A stretch of 64,000 nucleotides of DNA from an uncultured Propionibacteriaceae bacterium (GCA_938046585.1 CALIWR010000030.1:62001-126000), one strand, 5' to 3'. Positions 43,015 through 52,247 are shown, numbered from the stretch's first letter. The notes: generated from the letters alone by a model not told the origin. Numbers and translations are program-made.

Positions 43015-44349
43015 ATGACGTACCCCGGTATCATCCCCCCGTATCTTCTCGACCAGTTGGCGAGCCTGGACGACCCGATCTCTGGCACCGCCGCCGACAC
43101 GCTGCGGCATGACCAACTACGTGCCCAACGTTTCCGGCAGGCCACGGCCCGCCCCAGTCCCGCCGCCCCGGGCCGGTCTCCCGGTGCCCGCACCATCCAC
43201 GACGCCCAGCACGGCACTACGCTGCCGGGGGTCGTGGTCCGCCGCGAGGGCGAGCCGGCGACCTCCGACGACGCCGTCACCGAGACCTACGACGGGTTCG
43301 GCGCCACCCGCGACTACTTCCGTACCGTGCACGGTCGGGACTCGATCGATGGCCGCGGGATGGCGCTGATCGGCACCGTCCACTACGGAAAGTCGTACGA
43401 CAACGCCTTCTGGGGCGACCACCAGATGGTCTTCGGCGACGGCGACGGCGTGATCTTCGAACGGTTCACCCGTTCGCTGGACGTGATCGCCCACGAGCTG
43501 ACCCATGGCGTCACCGAATCCACCGCAGCCCTGGTCTATGAGGGCCAGGCCGGGGCCCTGAACGAGTCGATCTCCGACGTCTTCGGCTCGCTGGTGAAGC
43601 AATACCAGCTGCAGCAGAGCGCCGACCAGGCGGACTGGCTGGTCGGGGCCGACCTGCTGTCCGCGACAGTCAAGGGCCGAGCGCTGCGGGACCTGCTACG
43701 CCCCGGCACCGCGTACGACGACCCGCGCCTGGGCCGAGACCCGCAGCCCGACCACATGGACGGCTTCATCACCACCGACGACGACAACGGCGGGGTGCAT
43801 CTCAACTCCGGGATCCCGAACCGGGCCTTCGCGGTGGCTGCTACCACGGCCGGCGGCCGGGCCTGGGAGACGGTCGGGCCGGTCTGGTACGACGTGCTCA
43901 CCGGCGACCAGATCCAGGCCCGATGCGATTTCGCGACCTTCGCCCAGCTGACTCGGGCAGCGGCGGTCGCCCGATACGGCGCCGACCATCCCGTAACCAG
44001 GGCCGTCGAGCAGGGCTGGGCCACGGTCGGGCTAGCCGGCGACGCTGGTCCCGCCCACCCCGTCCCCCAGCGCACCACGCCGGGGCAGACCACGGTCACC
44101 ATCCGCCGCAGCGGCGGGCTGGCCGGGACCACGCGGGAGGTAACGGTCGACGTGGCCGACCTGCCGCCGGCCCTGGCTACCGAGTTGACCGGGTATCTAC
44201 AGCAGGCCAGACCCCAAGAGCCGGCGGCCGCCCGCCCGGATGCTTTCTCCTACCAGCTCACCTGGCACCCGGACGGCCCAGACCTGCGGGTACCCGAGCA
44301 TGACCTGCCAGACCCGGTCCGGCAGCTGATCAGCGACGCCCTGGGCTGA
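43015..44349 (+). CDS. M4 (thermolysin-type) metallopeptidase with C-terminal emfourin-like domain
   Basis: 444 residues. Zinc site HELTH (residues 160-164) and the third ligand glutamate E184 in NESISDVFG identify an M4 peptidase; GGVHLNSGIPNRAF carries the active-site histidine. The N-terminus (PGIIPPYLLDQLA) is the short protealysin-type precursor, not a long propeptide, and there is no signal peptide. The last 84 residues (from V361, VTIRRSGGLAGTTREVTVD) resemble emfourin, the proteinaceous inhibitor of protealysin-like enzymes, here fused in cis. Such proteases can act outside the cell after non-classical release. Start ATG 43015. Confidence 0.9.
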   Translation: MTYPGIIPPYLLDQLASLDDPISGTAADTLRHDQLRAQRFRQATARPSPAAPGRSPGARTIHDAQHGTTLPGVVVRREGEPATSDDAVTETYDGFGATRDYFRTVHGRDSIDGRGMALIGTVHYGKSYDNAFWGDHQMVFGDGDGVIFERFTRSLDVIAHELTHGVTESTAALVYEGQAGALNESISDVFGSLVKQYQLQQSADQADWLVGADLLSATVKGRALRDLLRPGTAYDDPRLGRDPQPDHMDGFITTDDDNGGVHLNSGIPNRAFAVAATTAGGRAWETVGPVWYDVLTGDQIQARCDFATFAQLTRAAAVARYGADHPVTRAVEQGWATVGLAGDAGPAHPVPQRTTPGQTTVTIRRSGGLAGTTREVTVDVADLPPALATELTGYLQQARPQEPAAARPDAFSYQLTWHPDGPDLRVPEHDLPDPVRQLISDALG

Positions 44350-44404
44350 CGAGCGTCCGCGCCCGGGACTGATGTTCCAGGCTGCGGTGCCACGCTCACC
44401 AGCC

Positions 44405-45700
44405 CTACAGGATCAGGGTCTGGCCGGGATCGGCGAGGATGCTGGCGACGTCGCCGAGGAAGGCTGAGCCCTCGGCGCCGTCGACCATCCGATGGTCGAA
44501 GGACAGCGCCAGAGTGGTCACCCAGCGGGCCTCGACCCGGTCATCGACCACCCACGGCTTCTTCTTGATCTGCCCCACAGCCAAGATCCCGGCCTGGCCT
44601 GGGACCAGGATCGGGGTTCCAGCGTCAATCCCGAAGACCCCGATATTGGTGATCGTGAAGCTGCCGCCGGTGAGCTGCTCGGGGCTGGCCGTACCGGAAC
44701 GGGCCTGCGTAACCACCTCGGTGATCTGCTGCGCCAGCTGGTACGTGGTCAGCGCGTCCGCGTCCTTGACCACCGGTACCAGCAGCCCGCGGGGGGTGTC
44801 AGCGGCGATGCCCAGATTCACGTACGCCTTGCGTACGATCTGGCCGTTCTTCTCGTCCCAAGCGGCGTTCAGCTCTGGATTCCGGTGCAGCGCCATGCAC
44901 ACCGCCCGGGCGATCACCACTGTGGGAGTGATCCGGACATCACGGAACATCCGCATCGACCGCATCCGCTCCAGCAGATCGACCGAACCGGTGACATCGA
45001 CATCGGTCCACTCGGTGACATGGGGGGCGGTGAAAGCTGACTCCACCATCGCCCGGGCGGTGGCCCGCCGGACCCCGGTGACATCGATACGAGTCTCGCC
45101 CCGCTCGGACAGGTAGCCCGACCAGCCTCGATGCCCGGGCTCGTGACCGGACGCAAGCGCCGCCGCCGTGACGTCGTCCTGGCTGATCGTCCCATCCGGG
45201 CCGGTGGGCGTCACTTGTTCCAGGTCGACGCCGAGATCGCGGGCCAGTTTCCGCACCGACGGCTTGGCCTGGGCGCGGGGACGCACCTCGGCCGGGACGG
45301 GCGCCATCTGGAGGGTGTTCTCGACCGTCTTGCGCGGCAGCCGGGCCGGCTTCAGTTCCCGCGGGCCCGATCCCACCAGGCTCTGTTGGACCGGCCCGGC
45401 GGGACTCTGCTGCGCCGGGCCGGCCGGCCGCGTGTCGTCTGGGGCTGGGTCTGGTTCGGCGCCGTCGCTGATTGCGATCAAGGCGGTTCCGACCGGGACT
45501 GTCTGGCCGACCTCGACCAGCAGCTGGGCGACGGTCCCGGCGTACGGGCTGGGAAGCTCGACCACCGACTTGGCGGTCTCGATCTCGCAAACCGGGTCGT
45601 TGACCGCGATCGTCTGGCCCGGTTCAACCAGCCAGGACACCACGGTGGCCTCGGCCAGGCCCTCGCCGACATCGGGCAGGTGATAGTGGTGGAGCGCCAC
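44405..45700 (-). CDS. bkdC: Branched-chain 2-oxoacid dehydrogenase E2 (dihydrolipoyl acyltransferase)
   Basis: 431 residues. One N-terminal lipoyl domain with the modified lysine in EIETAKSVVELPSP, a linker, an E1/E3-binding domain (PSVRKLARDLGVDLEQVTPTGPDGTISQDDV) and a catalytic domain ending in SFDHRMVDGA (catalytic histidine and aspartate). The GTG start follows GAGGAG. E2 transfers the acyl group from E1 to CoA. Gene order E1alpha, E1beta, E2 is that of the bkd operon; an E3 gene is not in the window. Assignment to branched-chain rather than pyruvate dehydrogenase rests on E1alpha. Confidence 0.92.
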   Translation of the reverse strand: MALHHYHLPDVGEGLAEATVVSWLVEPGQTIAVNDPVCEIETAKSVVELPSPYAGTVAQLLVEVGQTVPVGTALIAISDGAEPDPAPDDTRPAGPAQQSPAGPVQQSLVGSGPRELKPARLPRKTVENTLQMAPVPAEVRPRAQAKPSVRKLARDLGVDLEQVTPTGPDGTISQDDVTAAALASGHEPGHRGWSGYLSERGETRIDVTGVRRATARAMVESAFTAPHVTEWTDVDVTGSVDLLERMRSMRMFRDVRITPTVVIARAVCMALHRNPELNAAWDEKNGQIVRKAYVNLGIAADTPRGLLVPVVKDADALTTYQLAQQITEVVTQARSGTASPEQLTGGSFTITNIGVFGIDAGTPILVPGQAGILAVGQIKKKPWVVDDRVEARWVTTLALSFDHRMVDGAEGSAFLGDVASILADPGQTLIL

Positions 45701-45714
45701 GACTCTCCTCAGTA

Positions 45715-46695
45715 CTAGTAGGCCAGGGACTGGTCGACCGCGTACAGGATCCGGTCGACGCCAGGCACATAGTCTTCCTCGACCCGGCTCGGTGGGTACG
45801 GCATGTCCAGGCCGGTGACCCGGATTACCGGGGCCTCAAGACTGAAGAAGCACCGTTCCTGGACCCGGGCCGCGATCTCGGCGCCCAGTCCGCAGGTCCG
45901 CGGCGCCTCATGAGCCACCACCACCCGGCCGGTCTTGCGGGCCGAACGTTCGACGCTGGCCCAGTCGATCGGCGCCAGCGAACGTAGGTCGATCACCTCG
46001 GCCGAGCGGCCCTCGTCGCCCAACACCTTGGCCGCGGCCAGCAAGGTCGGCACCATCGGCCCGTACCCGACCAGGGTGACCTCGGTCCCGGCCCGGGCCA
46101 CCACCGCCTGGTCCAGGCTTAGGGCCCCGGGTGCGTCCAGGTCCACCTCCGCCTTGACCGAGTGGTACAGCCGCTTCGGCTCGAGGACGATCACCGGGTC
46201 CGGGCAGGTGACCGCCTGCCGGATCATCTGATACGCGTCCGCCGGGGTGCTCGGGGTAATCAGCCGCAGCCCCGGGACCGGGGTGAACAGGGCCTCCGGG
46301 GACTCGCCGTGGTGTTCGATCGAGCCCACATTGCCGCCGTACGGCAGCCGGATCACGATCGGCGCGGTGACCCGGCCCTGGCTGCGGAACCGCAGCTTCG
46401 CCGCCTGGTTGACAATCTGGTCATAGGCCGGGAAGACGAAGCCGTCGAACTGGATCTCGCAGACCGTGGTGTAGCCGCGGCGCGCCATCCCGATCGCGGT
46501 GCCAACGATCGCGGCCTCGGCTAGCGGCGAGTCCATCACCCGCCGGGCCCCGAAACGTTCCTGCAGGCCCTCGGTGACCCGAAACACTCCGCCCAGGGTT
46601 CCGATGTCCTGGCCCAGCAGGACCACCCGGTCGTCGTCGGCCATGGCCCGCGCCAAGCCCGCGTTCAGCGCCTTCGCCAAAGTGAGCTGGACCAT
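45715..46695 (-). CDS. bkdB: Branched-chain 2-oxoacid dehydrogenase E1 beta subunit
   Basis: 326 residues from ATG 46695, which shares its A with the E1alpha TGA stop (TGATG). A transketolase central domain (LAKALNAGLARAMADDDRVVLLGQDIG, FDGFVFPAYDQIVNQAAKLRFRS) and C-terminal domain (VIRVTGLDMPYPPSRVEEDYVP) are intact. E1beta pairs with E1alpha to decarboxylate the keto acids of valine, leucine and isoleucine using thiamin diphosphate. The upstream part of the longer reading frame overlaps E1alpha and is not coding. Confidence 0.94.
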   Translation of the reverse strand: MVQLTLAKALNAGLARAMADDDRVVLLGQDIGTLGGVFRVTEGLQERFGARRVMDSPLAEAAIVGTAIGMARRGYTTVCEIQFDGFVFPAYDQIVNQAAKLRFRSQGRVTAPIVIRLPYGGNVGSIEHHGESPEALFTPVPGLRLITPSTPADAYQMIRQAVTCPDPVIVLEPKRLYHSVKAEVDLDAPGALSLDQAVVARAGTEVTLVGYGPMVPTLLAAAKVLGDEGRSAEVIDLRSLAPIDWASVERSARKTGRVVVAHEAPRTCGLGAEIAARVQERCFFSLEAPVIRVTGLDMPYPPSRVEEDYVPGVDRILYAVDQSLAY

Positions 46696-47804
46696 CAGCG
46701 TCCCTCCAGGGCGGACAGGTAGCGCTGGACCTGCTCGCGTTCGTCGATCAGCGCCGCCGACGGCTCGGCCAGCACCTGGTCGTACAGGTCGGTGATCACC
46801 GGCCCTTCCAGGGCCAGTGCCCGGGCCCGGACGTCTGCAGCCACGGCATCGGCCTCGTCCGCCAGCGTGGCGAAGAAACTCTCCGGGGTATGGGCGGCCC
46901 GCAGCCAACGTTCAACACGTAGCAGCGGGTCCTGCTCGGCCCAGGCCTGTTCCTCCTCGCGGCTGCGGTACCGGGTCGGGTCGTCGGCGGTGGTGTGGGC
47001 CCCGAGCCGGTAGGTGTAGGCCTCCACCAGTTGCGGTCCGTCGCCGCCCCGGGCACGTTCTACCGCCGCGCTAACCACAGCCTGAACCGCCAGCAGGTCG
47101 TTACCGTCGACCCGTACCCCGGTGATCCCGAAGCCGACCGCCCGCTGCGCCGGTGACGCCTTGAACTGCCGCGCATTTGGCACCGAGATCGCCCACTGGT
47201 TGTTTTGGACGAAAAACACCACCGGCGCTTCGAAAACCGCAGCGAAGTTCAATGCCTCGCTGACATGGCCCTCGGAGGTGGCCCCGTCACCCAGGCAACA
47301 CAGCACGACCTCGTCGGCACCGTCTAAGGCGATCCCCATCGCATGGCCGGTGGCCTGCAGGGTCTGGGCTCCGACGACGAAGTTGTACAGCCCGAAGCGG
47401 TACTCGTCGATATCCCAGCCGATGTGGCTGACTCCGCGGAAGACCCGTAGGATCTCGACCGGGTCCAGCCCGCGGGCCATGGCCATCGCGATTTCCCGGT
47501 ACGAGGGATAGATCAGGTCGGTATCCCGCAGCGCGTGTACCGCGCCGATCTGGGCGCCTTCCTGGCCGAGCATCGGGGCCCACAGCGACAACTGGCCCTG
47601 GCGTTGCAGGTTGGTGGCCTCGGTGTCGATTCGGCGGGCCAGCAGCATCTCCCGGTAGCCCTGCCTGATGGCGTCGTTATCCAGGCTGGACGCGTAGACC
47701 GGGTCGCTAACCCGCTCACCATCGGGGGTCAACAGGCGCACCGCCGACAGGTCAGCGGCCGGGTCAACCGGGCTCTTCGGGGGTCGAACACGTGTCGACG
47801 TCAC
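46695..47804 (-). CDS. bkdA: Branched-chain 2-oxoacid dehydrogenase E1 alpha subunit
   Basis: 369 residues from GTG 47804, with GGGAG 6 bases upstream. The thiamin-diphosphate motif runs GDGATSEGHVSEALNFAAVFEAPVVFFVQNNQWAIS. The N-terminus (VRLLTPDGERV ... ARRIDTEATNLQRQGQLSLWAPMLGQEGAQIG) is close to the mycobacterial BkdA (Rv2497c-type), which argues for branched-chain keto acids. The longer open frame upstream (to 48458) overlaps the divergent gamma-carbonic anhydrase gene and is spurious. First gene of the bkdABC operon. Confidence 0.92.
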   Translation of the reverse strand: MTSTRVRPPKSPVDPAADLSAVRLLTPDGERVSDPVYASSLDNDAIRQGYREMLLARRIDTEATNLQRQGQLSLWAPMLGQEGAQIGAVHALRDTDLIYPSYREIAMAMARGLDPVEILRVFRGVSHIGWDIDEYRFGLYNFVVGAQTLQATGHAMGIALDGADEVVLCCLGDGATSEGHVSEALNFAAVFEAPVVFFVQNNQWAISVPNARQFKASPAQRAVGFGITGVRVDGNDLLAVQAVVSAAVERARGGDGPQLVEAYTYRLGAHTTADDPTRYRSREEEQAWAEQDPLLRVERWLRAAHTPESFFATLADEADAVAADVRARALALEGPVITDLYDQVLAEPSAALIDEREQVQRYLSALEGR

Positions 47805-47997
47805 CAGGTTCTCCCTTCCTACGGTCACGTAGGTTACGGAACCGTACCTTAGCAAATCCCAGCGGTCCGACCGATCGCGCCGCCGGCTGAGCTGCCCGCA
47901 CCGAGCATGCCCCATCCCGACCGCCCCGGTCGAGCCTGCCGGTCCACGGTTGAAACATCCGCCGCCTCGGATCCCGCGGCAACTAGGCTCTGCGCCC

Positions 47998-48516
47998 ATG
48001 CCGTACTCCCATCTCGCCCAGAATCCCCACATCGCCGACACTGCCTGGGTGGCCCCCAGCGCCGAACTCATCGGCGATGTGTCGCTCGGCGAGTCCTCGT
48101 CAATCTGGTACGCGGTCGTGGTCCGCGCCGATACCGAAACCATCAGCATCGGCGCCGGCAGCAACATCCAGGACGGCTCGGTGCTGCACGCCGACCCCGG
48201 GATCCCGCTCCGGGTCGGCGACCAGGTCACGGTCGGGCACCGGGTGGTCCTACACGGCTGCACGATCGCCGACCAGGTGCTGGTCGGGATGGGGGCAATC
48301 GTGATGAACCGGGCCCGGATCGGCGCCGGTAGCATCATCGGGGCGGGAGCCGTCGTCACCCAGGGAACCGAGGTGCCGCCCGGCTCACTCGTCCTCGGCG
48401 CGCCGGCCAAGGTGGTCCGCCAGATCAGCGCCGCCGAGCGGGAGGCAATCATCGCCAACGCCGACCGATACCGGCAGCATGCTGCCGCCCATCGCGATGC
48501 GATCTCGGGCGTCTAA
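47998..48516 (+). CDS. Gamma-carbonic-anhydrase-like left-handed beta-helix protein
   Basis: 172 residues of hexapeptide repeats (IGAGSNIQDGSVLHADPG, VGHRVVLHGCTIADQVLVGMGAIVMNRARIGAGSIIGAGAVVTQG), with metal-binding histidines in HADPG, VGHRVVLHGC. The family (PaaY/CaiE/YrdA-type) contains gamma carbonic anhydrases and CoA thioesterase-like proteins. ATG 47998 gives a clean N-terminus; the 16 codons upstream are unlikely. It is divergent from bkdABC, sharing its upstream region. CO2 handling next to decarboxylating enzymes is attractive, but unproven. Confidence 0.88.
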   Translation: MPYSHLAQNPHIADTAWVAPSAELIGDVSLGESSSIWYAVVVRADTETISIGAGSNIQDGSVLHADPGIPLRVGDQVTVGHRVVLHGCTIADQVLVGMGAIVMNRARIGAGSIIGAGAVVTQGTEVPPGSLVLGAPAKVVRQISAAEREAIIANADRYRQHAAAHRDAISGV

Positions 48517-48651
48517 GCAAGCCCGATCGTAGGCATCTGCCCGATCAATGAGACCCCGGCGTTCTCACATGGCCAGGTAGGCCCTAGGCTGCGGTCCGTC
48601 CCAAGAAGATAAACCGGCGCTGCTGCCGGAGACCCCTCGGGCGGAGGAACT

Positions 48652-50196
48652 ATGACAGAACAACTCACCACGTTGCGGGAGATGCGCGAACGCGCTCTCG
48701 CCGGAGGTGGGCAGAAGCGGATCGACTCTCAACATGCGAAAGGTAAGATGACGGCCCGGGAGCGGCTGTCGATTCTGCTCGATGAGGGCTCTTTCCAAGA
48801 AATGGGCGCCTTGGCGACCCACAGCATCACCGATTTCGGGATGGACAAGTCCCGTCACCCCGGCGACGGTGTGATCACCGGTTTCGGAAAGGTGAACGGG
48901 CGCCGGGTAGCGGTGTACGCGCAGGACTTCACGGTTCTGGGCGGCTCATTCTCCCAGGTCCAGTCCAACAAGATCTGCCGAATCCAGGATCTGGCCTTGG
49001 AGGCCGGCATCCCGGTGATCGGTCTGAATGACTCCGGTGGCGCCCGGATCCAGGAAGGTGTCCGATCGCTGGCCGCGTACGGCGAGGTCTTCTACCGCAA
49101 TGTCGCCGCCTCCGGCGTGATCCCGCAGATCTCCGTGATCATGGGCCCCTGCGCCGGCGGTGCGGTGTACTCCCCCGCACTGACTGACTTCACCATGATG
49201 GTGAGCGGCACCTCGAATATGTTCTTGACCGGTCCCGAGGTGATCCGGCAGGTCACCGGCGAACAGGTCGACGCCGAAACCCTCGGCGGCGCGGCGGTCC
49301 ACAACCAGCGCAGCGGCTGCGCCCACTTCCTGGTGCCGTCAGAGCAGGCCGCGCTGCAGTCGGTGAAGCTGCTGCTGTCGTACCTGCCGCAGAACTGCAA
49401 CGACGACCCGCCGCCGCTGACCCCGCACGACCACCCGGACCGGATGGACCCGGCTTTGAACTCGGTGATCCCGGCGGAGGAGACTCAGGCCTACGACATG
49501 CTTGAGGTGCTCGAGCGGGTCGTGGACTCGGGCTCCCTGTTCCAGGTCCACGAGACCTACGCGCCGAATGCGATCTGCGCCTTCGCGCGCCTGAATGGCT
49601 TCTCGGTCGGCATCGTGGCGAATCAGCCCAAGGTGATGTCGGGTTGCCTGGACATCAATTCGTCGGACAAGATCAGCCGCTTCATCCGGCTCTGCGACAT
49701 GTTCAATGTGCCGCTGGTCACGTTCGTGGACTGCCCCGGCTACCTGCCGGGTGTGCAGCAGGAGTACGACGGAGTCATCCGGCACGGCGCCAAGATTATC
49801 TACGCCTACTGCCAGGCCACGGTGCCGAAGATCTCGATCGTGACCCGCAAGGCGATCGGTGGCTCGTACGTGGCGCTGAGCTCCCGGCAGATGGGTAACG
49901 ATATCGCCTTCGCCTGGCCGACTGCCCAGATCGCCGTAATGGGCGCCGAGGGTGCCGCGCGGCTGCTGAACCGGTCCGCGATCGCGAAGGCCGAGGACCC
50001 CAAGGCCGTCGAGCAAGCCTTCGTCGCCGAGTACCGGGAGAAGTTCTTCAACCCGTACCGGGCCGCCGACCTGAGCCAGATCGACGAAGTGATCGAGCCG
50101 AGCGAGACCCGCCCGCGCCTGATCCAGGCCCTGGAGGTGCTGCGAACCAAGGTCCAGACCACCGTGCCTAAGAAGCACGGCCTGTTCCCGGTTTAG
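48652..50196 (+). CDS. mmdA: Methylmalonyl-CoA decarboxylase alpha subunit (carboxyltransferase)
   Basis: 514 residues, the size of the 12S/MmdA carboxyltransferases. Motifs: SQHAKGKMTARERLSILLDEGSF, GDGVITGFGKVNGR, GGARIQEGV, GPCAGGAVYSPALTDF, and in the C-terminal half CPGYLPGVQQEYDGVIRHGAKIIYAY, RKAIGGSYVALSSRQMGNDIAFAWPTAQIAVMGAEGAA. It transfers CO2 from methylmalonyl-CoA to the biotin of MmdC. ATG 48652 follows GGAGGAAC. The next three genes (mmdD, mmdC, mmdB) make this the Na+-pumping enzyme rather than the soluble transcarboxylase. Confidence 0.95.
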   Translation: MTEQLTTLREMRERALAGGGQKRIDSQHAKGKMTARERLSILLDEGSFQEMGALATHSITDFGMDKSRHPGDGVITGFGKVNGRRVAVYAQDFTVLGGSFSQVQSNKICRIQDLALEAGIPVIGLNDSGGARIQEGVRSLAAYGEVFYRNVAASGVIPQISVIMGPCAGGAVYSPALTDFTMMVSGTSNMFLTGPEVIRQVTGEQVDAETLGGAAVHNQRSGCAHFLVPSEQAALQSVKLLLSYLPQNCNDDPPPLTPHDHPDRMDPALNSVIPAEETQAYDMLEVLERVVDSGSLFQVHETYAPNAICAFARLNGFSVGIVANQPKVMSGCLDINSSDKISRFIRLCDMFNVPLVTFVDCPGYLPGVQQEYDGVIRHGAKIIYAYCQATVPKISIVTRKAIGGSYVALSSRQMGNDIAFAWPTAQIAVMGAEGAARLLNRSAIAKAEDPKAVEQAFVAEYREKFFNPYRAADLSQIDEVIEPSETRPRLIQALEVLRTKVQTTVPKKHGLFPV

Positions 50197-50206
50197 GAGT
50201 ATGGAC

Positions 50207-50608
50207 GTGAAAGATATTGGTTTCGGCCTATGGATGGCCGGCGCCGGAATGGGCATGGTCTTCGCGATCCTGCTCCTGCTGACGGTCGCGCTGTGGCTCA
50301 TCGGGTTCTTCGACGCCCGCGCCTTGCGTAACGCTGAACTGGCCGAGGCGACTACCCCGGCCAGTCTGCCCGCCTCGCCGGCCGAAACGGCCGAACAGCC
50401 GCAGACGCCGCGCGTGGTGACCACGCCTAGCGGCCTGACCGTTGATCAGCTGGCCGCGATCTCGGCGGCCGTCATCACCCACGCCCAGGTCCGCCGCAAC
50501 CAGGCCGCGCCGGCCATGCGGACTCACCAACCGGGCAGCCTTCTGCACGCAAGCCGCTGGGTCGCCAGCGGACGATCCAACCAGACCACACCCTGGCGAC
50601 GGAGCTGA
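50207..50608 (+). CDS. mmdD: Methylmalonyl-CoA decarboxylase delta subunit (OadG-like)
   Basis: 133 residues. One transmembrane helix near the N-terminus (FGLWMAGAGMGMVFAILLLLTVALWLIGFF), a linker rich in Ala/Thr/Pro/Glu, and a C-terminal helix and tail (LAAISAAVITHAQVRR ... SLLHASRW). This is the OadG/MmdD pattern; the subunit stabilises the complex and links MmdA to the membrane. I choose GTG 50207 since GGAG lies 7 bases upstream, whereas the ATG at 50201 is only one base away from it. Confidence 0.85.
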   Translation: MKDIGFGLWMAGAGMGMVFAILLLLTVALWLIGFFDARALRNAELAEATTPASLPASPAETAEQPQTPRVVTTPSGLTVDQLAAISAAVITHAQVRRNQAAPAMRTHQPGSLLHASRWVASGRSNQTTPWRRS

Positions 50609-50618
50609 GGAAAGACAT

Positions 50619-51104
50619 ATGCGCCGCTACACAATCAGCGTCAACAACGTGCCCCACGTCATCGACGTGGAGGAGGTCACGGCTGACACCTTCCAGGTGC
50701 AGTACGAGGACCAGACCATCGAGGTCTACCTGGACAGCTCAGACGACCTGGCCCAGGCCTCGATCAGTCCCGCTCTCGAGGCCTCGAAGACGCGGGAATT
50801 GCCGAAGGTCACCACCCCAACGCCACGGGCTGGCGCCGCTACGCCTGCTCCCGCAGCAGCCCCGGCGGCTCCGGCTGGTGCCGGCGGGCCCGGCCTCACC
50901 GCCCCGATGCCCGGGGTGGTGCTGGAGATCAGCGTCGCTGCTGGCCAGAAGGTCAGCAAGGGCGATGAGCTGCTGGTGCTGGAGGCCATGAAGATGAAGA
51001 ACTCGCTGTACGCCGAGCAGGATGCGGTCGTGAAGGCCGTCCACGTGGCCTCGGGTCAGCAGGTGAAGTACGGCGAGATGCTGGTCTCGTACGAGGGCGC
51101 CTGA
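50619..51104 (+). CDS. mmdC: Biotin carrier protein of methylmalonyl-CoA decarboxylase
   Basis: 161 residues from ATG 50619, with GAGGAAAG upstream. An N-terminal segment (RRYTISVNNVPHVIDVEEVTADTFQVQYEDQT) is followed by an Ala/Pro-rich hinge (about residues 68-90) and a biotinyl domain with K125 in EAMKM. Biotin shuttles the carboxyl between MmdA and MmdB. The Ala/Pro hinge gives swing length, as in Propionigenium MmdC. The stop overlaps the mmdB start (TGATG). Confidence 0.94.
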   Translation: MRRYTISVNNVPHVIDVEEVTADTFQVQYEDQTIEVYLDSSDDLAQASISPALEASKTRELPKVTTPTPRAGAATPAPAAAPAAPAGAGGPGLTAPMPGVVLEISVAAGQKVSKGDELLVLEAMKMKNSLYAEQDAVVKAVHVASGQQVKYGEMLVSYEGA

Positions 51105-52225
51105 TGAATTCCGAAACCGTCAAATACCTACTCCAGGGGCTGACCAACGTCACCTGGCAGTCCGTGGTGATGATCGCCATCGGTCTGCTCCTGATCTGGC
51201 TGGCCATCGCCAAGGATTACGAGCCGCTGCTGCTGCTGCCGATCGGTTCTGGAGCGATCCTGGCTAATCTGCCGCTGTCGCCGCTGATTGACAAGCACGG
51301 AATGCTGACCGCGCTCTACGACATGGGCGTCGGCAATGAGATGTTCCCGCTGCTGATCTTCATCGGGATCGGGGCGATGACTGACTTCGGGCCGTTGCTC
51401 GAGAATCCCAAAATGGTGCTCTTGGGCGGCGCCGGGCAGTTCGGGATCTTCCTAACCCTGATCCTGGCCCTGCTGCTGGGTTTCTCCCGTCCCGAGGCAG
51501 CGTCAATCGGAATCATCGGGGCTATCGACGGCCCGACCTCGATCTACGTCTCCGGGAAGTTGGCTAAGAACCTGCTTGCCCCGATTACGGTCGCCGCCTA
51601 TTCGTACATGTCCCTGGTGCCGATCATCATGCCGCCGATCATGCGGCTGCTGACCACCAAGAAGGAACGCAGCATCCGGATGGCCTACACCTCGCGTGAG
51701 ATCAGCCAGCGGACCCGGATCCTGTTCCCGATCATCGTCACGGTCCTGGTCGGCACCCTGGTCCCGTTCGCTACCCCGCTGATCGGGATGCTGATGCTGG
51801 GCAACCTGATGCGGGAGTCGAAGGTGGTGGAGCGGCTGGTGGGCGCCTCGTCGAACGAGCTCGCCAATGTCGTCACCCTGTTCCTGGGCCTGGCCATCGG
51901 CTCGACCATGGTCGGGAAAGACTTCATCAATAAGCAGACCCTGTTCATCCTGGTACTCGGGCTGCTCGCCTTCGGCCTGGACACCGCCACCGGTGTCCTG
52001 TTCGGCAAGCTGATGAACCTGTTCTCCGGCGGCAAGTTCAACCCGCTGATCGGTGCGGCTGGGATCTCAGCCTTCCCGATGGCTGCCCGCGTGGTGCAGC
52101 GTGAGGCCAGCCGGGAGGACCAGGGCAACTTCCTGCTGATGCACGCCATGGGCGCCAACGCTGCCGGCCAGGTCGCCAGCGTGGTAGCCGGTGGGGTACT
52201 GCTGGCCCTCATGGGCACCTCGTAA
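51104..52225 (+). CDS. mmdB: Na+-translocating decarboxylase beta subunit
   Basis: 373 residues, about nine to eleven membrane segments. OadB/MmdB family landmarks: GIIGAIDGPTSIYVS (with the Na+-binding aspartate), SYMSLVPIIMPPIMRLLTTKKER, GNLMRES and GAAGISAFPMAARVVQ. It decarboxylates biotin-bound CO2 and exports Na+. Last gene of mmdADCB, in the same order as in Propionigenium modestum. Transcription should end at the strong hairpin at 52248. Confidence 0.96.
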   Translation: MNSETVKYLLQGLTNVTWQSVVMIAIGLLLIWLAIAKDYEPLLLLPIGSGAILANLPLSPLIDKHGMLTALYDMGVGNEMFPLLIFIGIGAMTDFGPLLENPKMVLLGGAGQFGIFLTLILALLLGFSRPEAASIGIIGAIDGPTSIYVSGKLAKNLLAPITVAAYSYMSLVPIIMPPIMRLLTTKKERSIRMAYTSREISQRTRILFPIIVTVLVGTLVPFATPLIGMLMLGNLMRESKVVERLVGASSNELANVVTLFLGLAIGSTMVGKDFINKQTLFILVLGLLAFGLDTATGVLFGKLMNLFSGGKFNPLIGAAGISAFPMAARVVQREASREDQGNFLLMHAMGANAAGQVASVVAGGVLLALMGTS

Positions 52226-52247
52226 ACTGAGCGGCAACCTTCTTTCG

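Noticed and set aside
44350..44404. Stem-loop GAGCGT/ACGCTC between the M4 protease and bkdC as a terminator
   Set aside because: Only six outer pairs with a large, poorly paired interior; too weak to call.
47805..48458. Upstream extension of the bkdA frame
   Set aside because: It overlaps the divergent carbonic-anhydrase-like gene and its translation resembles no E1alpha N-terminus.
49339..50424. Minus-strand frame of 361 codons opposite mmdA and mmdD
   Set aside because: Overlaps two well-supported genes; translation has no known motif and a composition typical of antisense GC-rich shadows.
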